A stretch of DNA of 64,000 nucleotides from Monarcha castaneiventris obscurior (taxonomy: Eukaryota > Chordata > Aves > Passeriformes > Monarchidae). The stretch's first letter is position 1; every line of letters starts with the position of its first letter. Positions 59,651 through 64,000 of the stretch are shown here, piece by piece. Both the position numbers and the translations under genes were made by a program. Location: contig JAMPIT010000484.1 of assembly GCA_026261815.1 (NCBI GenBank), positions 15,598,501 to 15,662,500 of the forward strand, in the 5' to 3' direction. The notes under the pieces are model-generated. The model was given only the letters and a program-made list of their open reading frames with translations, searched no databases and was not told where the DNA came from.

Positions 59651-59755
59651 ATGAATCCCAGAATGGCCTGGGTTGGAAGGGACCTTTAAGATCATCCAGT
59701 TCTGACCCCCCTGCCACAGGCAGGGACACCTTTCACTGGACCAGGCTGCTGAAAC
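59651..59755 (-). mobile_element. CR1 LINE fragment, extreme 3' end
   Basis: The plus strand shows GAATCCCAGAATGGCCTGGG (decayed terminal octamers), then GTTGGAAGGGACCTTTAAGA, CCCCCCTGCCACAGGCAGGG and GACACCTTTCACTGGACCAGG. This is the same antisense CR1 tail as at 1.9 kb. It is on the minus strand, only about 105 bp long, and its better match to the consensus suggests a younger insertion than the 1.9-kb copy. Confidence 0.9.
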
Positions 59756-62700
59756 AAGAGCTCTTGTTGCACTCAAAGTAACACTTGATGAATAAGGACT
59801 TGTAATGCCTACAGGAACAGGTAGGGGTGGACATGTGTCAGGAACCCCTTGAACACTGTGGCAAGTCTGGTGGGGTCTGTTAGAAATGTCAAAGGGAATA
59901 TTCAGCACGTGATCCTCAACACAAATGCTCTACTGCTACCCTGCTTTTCCAACAAAAAGAGAAAAACACAAAGCACCTTAAATTCAGGTTTTGTCAGTAC
60001 TTCTCCAAGGAATGCCAAACTAGGTTCGTTATTTATCATGAGATGGGACACAGCTTCCATCTGTGTGATTGTTTTAATGGATTGAAGGGGTGTCTTTACC
60101 CAGATCCTGCTGCTGTGGCATCACTGGAGAGTGGCTGATGCTGTGAAAGATCACCCTCAACGAGTGGGCAGCTCTTCAGGAAGTCCTTTATACACAGCAC
60201 ATTGCACTGTGCCACTTAACAATCTAATATTCAACTACTAAACTGCCACATTTTCAACAGGCCCTTGGAGAAATGTAGGAATCCTATCAAAACTGCAGCC
60301 TTTTCACTCCTTGGAAATTCTCTGACGTGCAGGAGTGCAGAGGGCAGGCCGTATATTGAAAATAAGATCAGACATTTCCTTTGCCTCACAGCCAACTGTG
60401 CGTAATGGGATTCTAATTTAATCAGAGTACAGAATGGAGCAGATGTAGCACTGATAAATTATAACAGGGATCAACATGCAAGAGCAGTGCAGGTAGGACT
60501 TGCCTTGGAGAGTGACAACTGCAGGAGAAACTACAAGTGTCTAAAAAGGACTTTGCATACGGCCGTGGGTCAGTCCCACAGAATGACAAATGGAAGCACA
60601 CCTGGGTTTCAAAACTGCTCTGAAGTTCTCATGTATGGTACTCTGTCCAGCCCTACCTGAATAGTCACATAATTTCTCAAAGGAGGCTGAGTTGTTTCAT
60701 ACAGGAGCATAAGTGCACTTACATTTTTTAAAGCAGACTAAGCTGCAAACCCACAGCAGAGAGAAAATGTGAGACTAGAACTCATCCAAAACCTTGTTTT
60801 TTGCTTCCCAGCTACTGTTTGCTCACTGAACATGAGTTACTCCTGCTTGCAAGGCTTGCTGCTTGGACATCCCCTTCATGCACCCCTGAAAGCAGCCCAA
60901 GGTGTTCCATAAGAGTTGCTGTGCACCTTCCACCATGGAAATCCTCTCCTGGAGCTCATGCTTCAGGCAGGATAAGCTGGAAGAAGAATCTTGCCCCCAC
61001 TGGGCCTCCTTGCCACAGGAGGCTGTAAATGCAAGTGTAGAGGGATACACAACTTACTGGGCAGATGAATGGGACAAAGGTTCTTTGAAACAGGCACAAT
61101 CACTGGTTCAGGAATTATGCTGCAGACTACTGCAGGCTGGGAGAGTATTTTGGATAGTACCACTGTATGCTTGCCCTGTCTTTATGCTGTTCACAGCATT
61201 TGCTGCAGGCCAGAGACAGATTATCAGAGTAAATGGGTCTTTTCCTGACTTGATAGCTTATTATTTTCTGCAGTGATGGTAAATGTCCCTGTCCAAAGAT
61301 CTCGGTGCTTTGCAGTAAACATGTGGATGTGTTTTCCTTGCAGTGATGATTAGCTGACTCAGCTGCATAAATTAACCTCCCCAGGCAGCAAAGACAAGCT
61401 GAGTGCTGTGTGGGTACCTGAGAGGTTCAGTGCTGCTGGGCTGTTCAGGGAGATCTAGTTGTTAAACTTTAGCAAAGCATCTTTAATATATGTAAATAGG
61501 CTTTTTACAATGAGTAATGTTGCCAAATTTTCCAGATTGCTTGCACTGTCCTCCATTAAAGCTGGAGGACAAATTCACAAAATACATTATTAGGGGAGGC
61601 AGCAGTAATGTTAGTGAGTGAATCTGGTGATGCTCTTAATCTTGGAAAAAAAAGAAAGGATATTGTTGCTTCTTAGCAAGGTCAGTGTTATATATTGCCA
61701 AACTCCCAGAAATTGCCCATGGTATTGTTTCAGCAGATTTAGTCAGAATACACAAAATTAAGTAAATCCCTAAAGAACACTATCATAAGGGCTGAAAGAA
61801 AATATTCCTGGCAATAAAACTGAAATTGTTACTTACAGGTTAATGCATGTGATCAAGTCAGAATTTCACTCAAAGAAATCTGTAAGTATGAAATATTGCA
61901 AAGACACACTTAGAACCTACCATGAAAAGAAGAAAACATTAAAATTCCCACGTGGCTAATGTAATTTATTCTAATCGGGAGACAAAATCTTCAACCATCC
62001 TAAACATGGGCTGTGTGACTTCACAGGGCAGAGTTAAAGTTCTTTAAATGCTAGAATTATGTATCTGAGAAGCCATCCTATATGGTCATTTCCCTTCAAT
62101 TTCACATCAGTAAAAGATAAAAATGTAGAAGAAACTTCTCTGTGGCAATGTAGATATTTGGATGGATGAAGCAGTTTCAGTCAGTAGTGTGTGAAGAAAG
62201 CAGTTCTAGAAAATTAATGCTATGAGCATTAGCCAAAACAGATTTTGGATCTTCTTTCAACACTCCATTCATCTTTCTTAATCTATTTCATATTTTATTC
62301 ATGATTTGAGTTCAACCACAACACTTACCTAAATTGGAATGTTGCTAACAGACCTTTTAAAAATCCTCATGAACTCTTTTTCAAGGTGGTATCCTGGAAC
62401 AGATTACTGAAAAATAGCTATTCTATGATCCTTGGGAAAACTATTTAATAACTGCAATAATGCACTGAAATGTAATAACACACCACATTGATCTGATTAT
62501 CACCAGATAAACACACTCCTTGGCTGGCTGAATGTGCCAGGCAGAATGCACACACTGCAGGGAACTTGGTCTGAGTGCTCTTTGTGACCACCTTACCTCA
62601 GAGGCTGTAATGGGACAAGTCTCTTTCTGTGATTGCCAAAATTACCTCCCTCTGGAATCTTTTATGAGTAGCAACAACAGGACAACTTTGTATGAGCACC

Positions 62701-64000
62701 AGAACTGCCCCATTAAGGATACCTTTCACTTCAAATAAATGCTGGTGAACAAACTACCTGAAATTCAAGCTGGGCTGCATCGTGGTAGAGGATTGAATTT
62801 CTGGTTTGAGGATCTCTCATGCAGTAGCCAGGCAGGCAAAGTATTGTGGGATGGGAGAGCTGGAGGACCACCAAAGCCCACAGTGCAGCAGTGCCCACTA
62901 GAAACACCCCATGACAGGCAGGTAACTCATTTCTGCCACAGAATCCTGCAGAGTCCTGCTCTCCACAGAGAGCTGGTGAAAGACAAGGCCTTCAAGAAAG
63001 ATTATGCTGATACAAAGACTTCATGGAGAGGAACCTTAGATTAAGTGTGAACCAAAATTTCTGCCTGACAAGTCAAAAGTCTGGTCTAGCCTTCAAAAGC
63101 AGCTGCATTCTTGACCCCACAGACCAGGGGATGCCAGGGGTGGGCTGGCCCCAAGGAAGGAGTTTGGCAGAGTTCTCAAAGCAGACAGCTGTTTCAGCAC
63201 AGAGTGCTGGGCTTTGCTTTTACAGCCACCAGTGAAGAAAGCAATATTTGTGTTCTGACAGAGTGTAGCAGCTCAGTGCTCAGGAGCAATGCAGATATTG
63301 GGATGTACCAGGAAAGGAACAGAGAATCCACAACGCATCTGAATCTTGACAGCCTTGAGCTGTTCTGGTCACCAACCCTCTCAGAAAGGATTTACTAGAA
63401 GTGGAGAACACATGAAGATGGGCAATAATCACAGTTATGGAATGGCTTCTGCTTGTTAAATGACTTCAAATAACCAAACTAGGACTGCTAATGGAAGGAT
63501 ATGAGTGCAGGGGATTTGGTCACCCAGTGCACAGCTCAGCTGTGGAGCCTGTTGCTGAGCTGTTGCAGAGGTTAAATTGGATGTGAGCTCAAACACAATT
63601 AGGCAAATAAACAGAAAAAAAAACTTACTAGTGTGGTGGTTCAGCAAATACAGACACAGATACCATCTCTGACTCAGGAAAGCAGAGCTGCAGCTACTTG
63701 GGCACGGGGAGAATATTTCCAACACTTCTGCATCCCTGTGATCCTCCCTGTGGACCCTGCTGTCAGTCCCCAGCTGTGACAGGTACTGGTCTGGATGGGC
63801 TTTGTCTTACCTATTCTGTCTGGTTCTATGTTCTCCCTGCAGCCTTTCTGCATACAGCTCTATGATCACATCCTGAAATATGCCTTTACTCAGCTGCTTT
63901 ACACCTGAGGAGTGGCACAAAACCCAACCACCAGGGAGGAAAGTTCCCCCAGGCCCCTTGGCTGTACATCAAATTGCTGACCCTCTTCCCTGCTCAAAAA
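59756..64000. other. Gene-free stretch to the window end
   Basis: AT-leaning with GC-richer parts at 60.8-61.2 and 62.7-63.2 kb, where open frames accumulate on the plus strand (62532-62738, 62739-63044, 63111-63398) without motifs. The 60902-61276 plus frame starts with GTG, not ATG. A weak CTCF-like core (GCAGAGGGCAG) lies at 60337-60347. No recognised repeats. Confidence 0.4.

Noticed and set aside
60902..61276. 124-codon plus-strand frame
   Set aside because: It starts at GTG, overlaps antisense frames in a GC-richer patch, and has no recognised motif.
1..64000. tRNA, rRNA, U-snRNA, CRISPR array, prokaryotic operons or phage-like genes
   Set aside because: Looked for conserved boxes, regular repeat-spacer spacing and tightly packed frames; none was seen. 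The base composition, CR1 copies and CpG island fit an avian nuclear genome.

Overview
The window looks like nuclear DNA of a bird, possibly a passerine. Three short, 5'-truncated pieces of CR1, the dominant LINE of bird genomes, lie at about 1.9, 45.0 and 59.7 kb. An LTR-like block with a retroviral-type poly(A) signal lies at about 12.35-12.69 kb. Most of the window is AT-leaning, non-coding sequence with stops in every frame. It is broken by one very GC- and CpG-dense block of about 3 kb at 38.74-41.74 kb. There is no bacterial-style gene packing, no operon, no rRNA or tRNA gene that I could find, and no CRISPR array.

Layout. From 1 to 38.7 kb is repeat-poor sequence that reads as intron or intergenic DNA. 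It holds a scatter of exon-like cassettes (acceptor, short open stretch, donor) on both strands, and none can be tied to a known protein. The 38.74-41.74 kb block is a CpG-island promoter. Its best transcript-start signal is on the minus strand: a palindromic NRF-1 site, a YY1/CArG-like element just downstream, and a strong splice donor (CAG|GTGAGG) about 75 bp further on. I therefore place a short, probably non-coding first exon of a minus-strand gene at about 39814-39905, with its first intron running left through the window. From 41.8 to 64 kb is again gene-poor, with two CR1 pieces, a GC-rich patch with a CTCF-like site at 51.5 kb, and chance-level ORFs.

How it fits together. The simplest reading is the 5' end of a minus-strand gene. 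Its promoter sits in the island, the left 39 kb is wholly or mostly first intron(s), and the right 22 kb is upstream intergenic DNA. I could not name the gene: no open stretch was recognised as a known domain, and the long ORFs inside the island follow from GC-rich sequence having few stop codons. Some exon-like cassettes may be real exons of this gene or of lncRNAs; each is listed with low confidence. I found no evidence of a previously undescribed protein system. The points most worth checking are the minus-strand promoter, the exon-like block at 30.7-31.0 kb that reads as an exon on either strand, the 24-bp CRE-like inverted repeat at 22.07 kb, and the CTCF-like patch at 51.5 kb.
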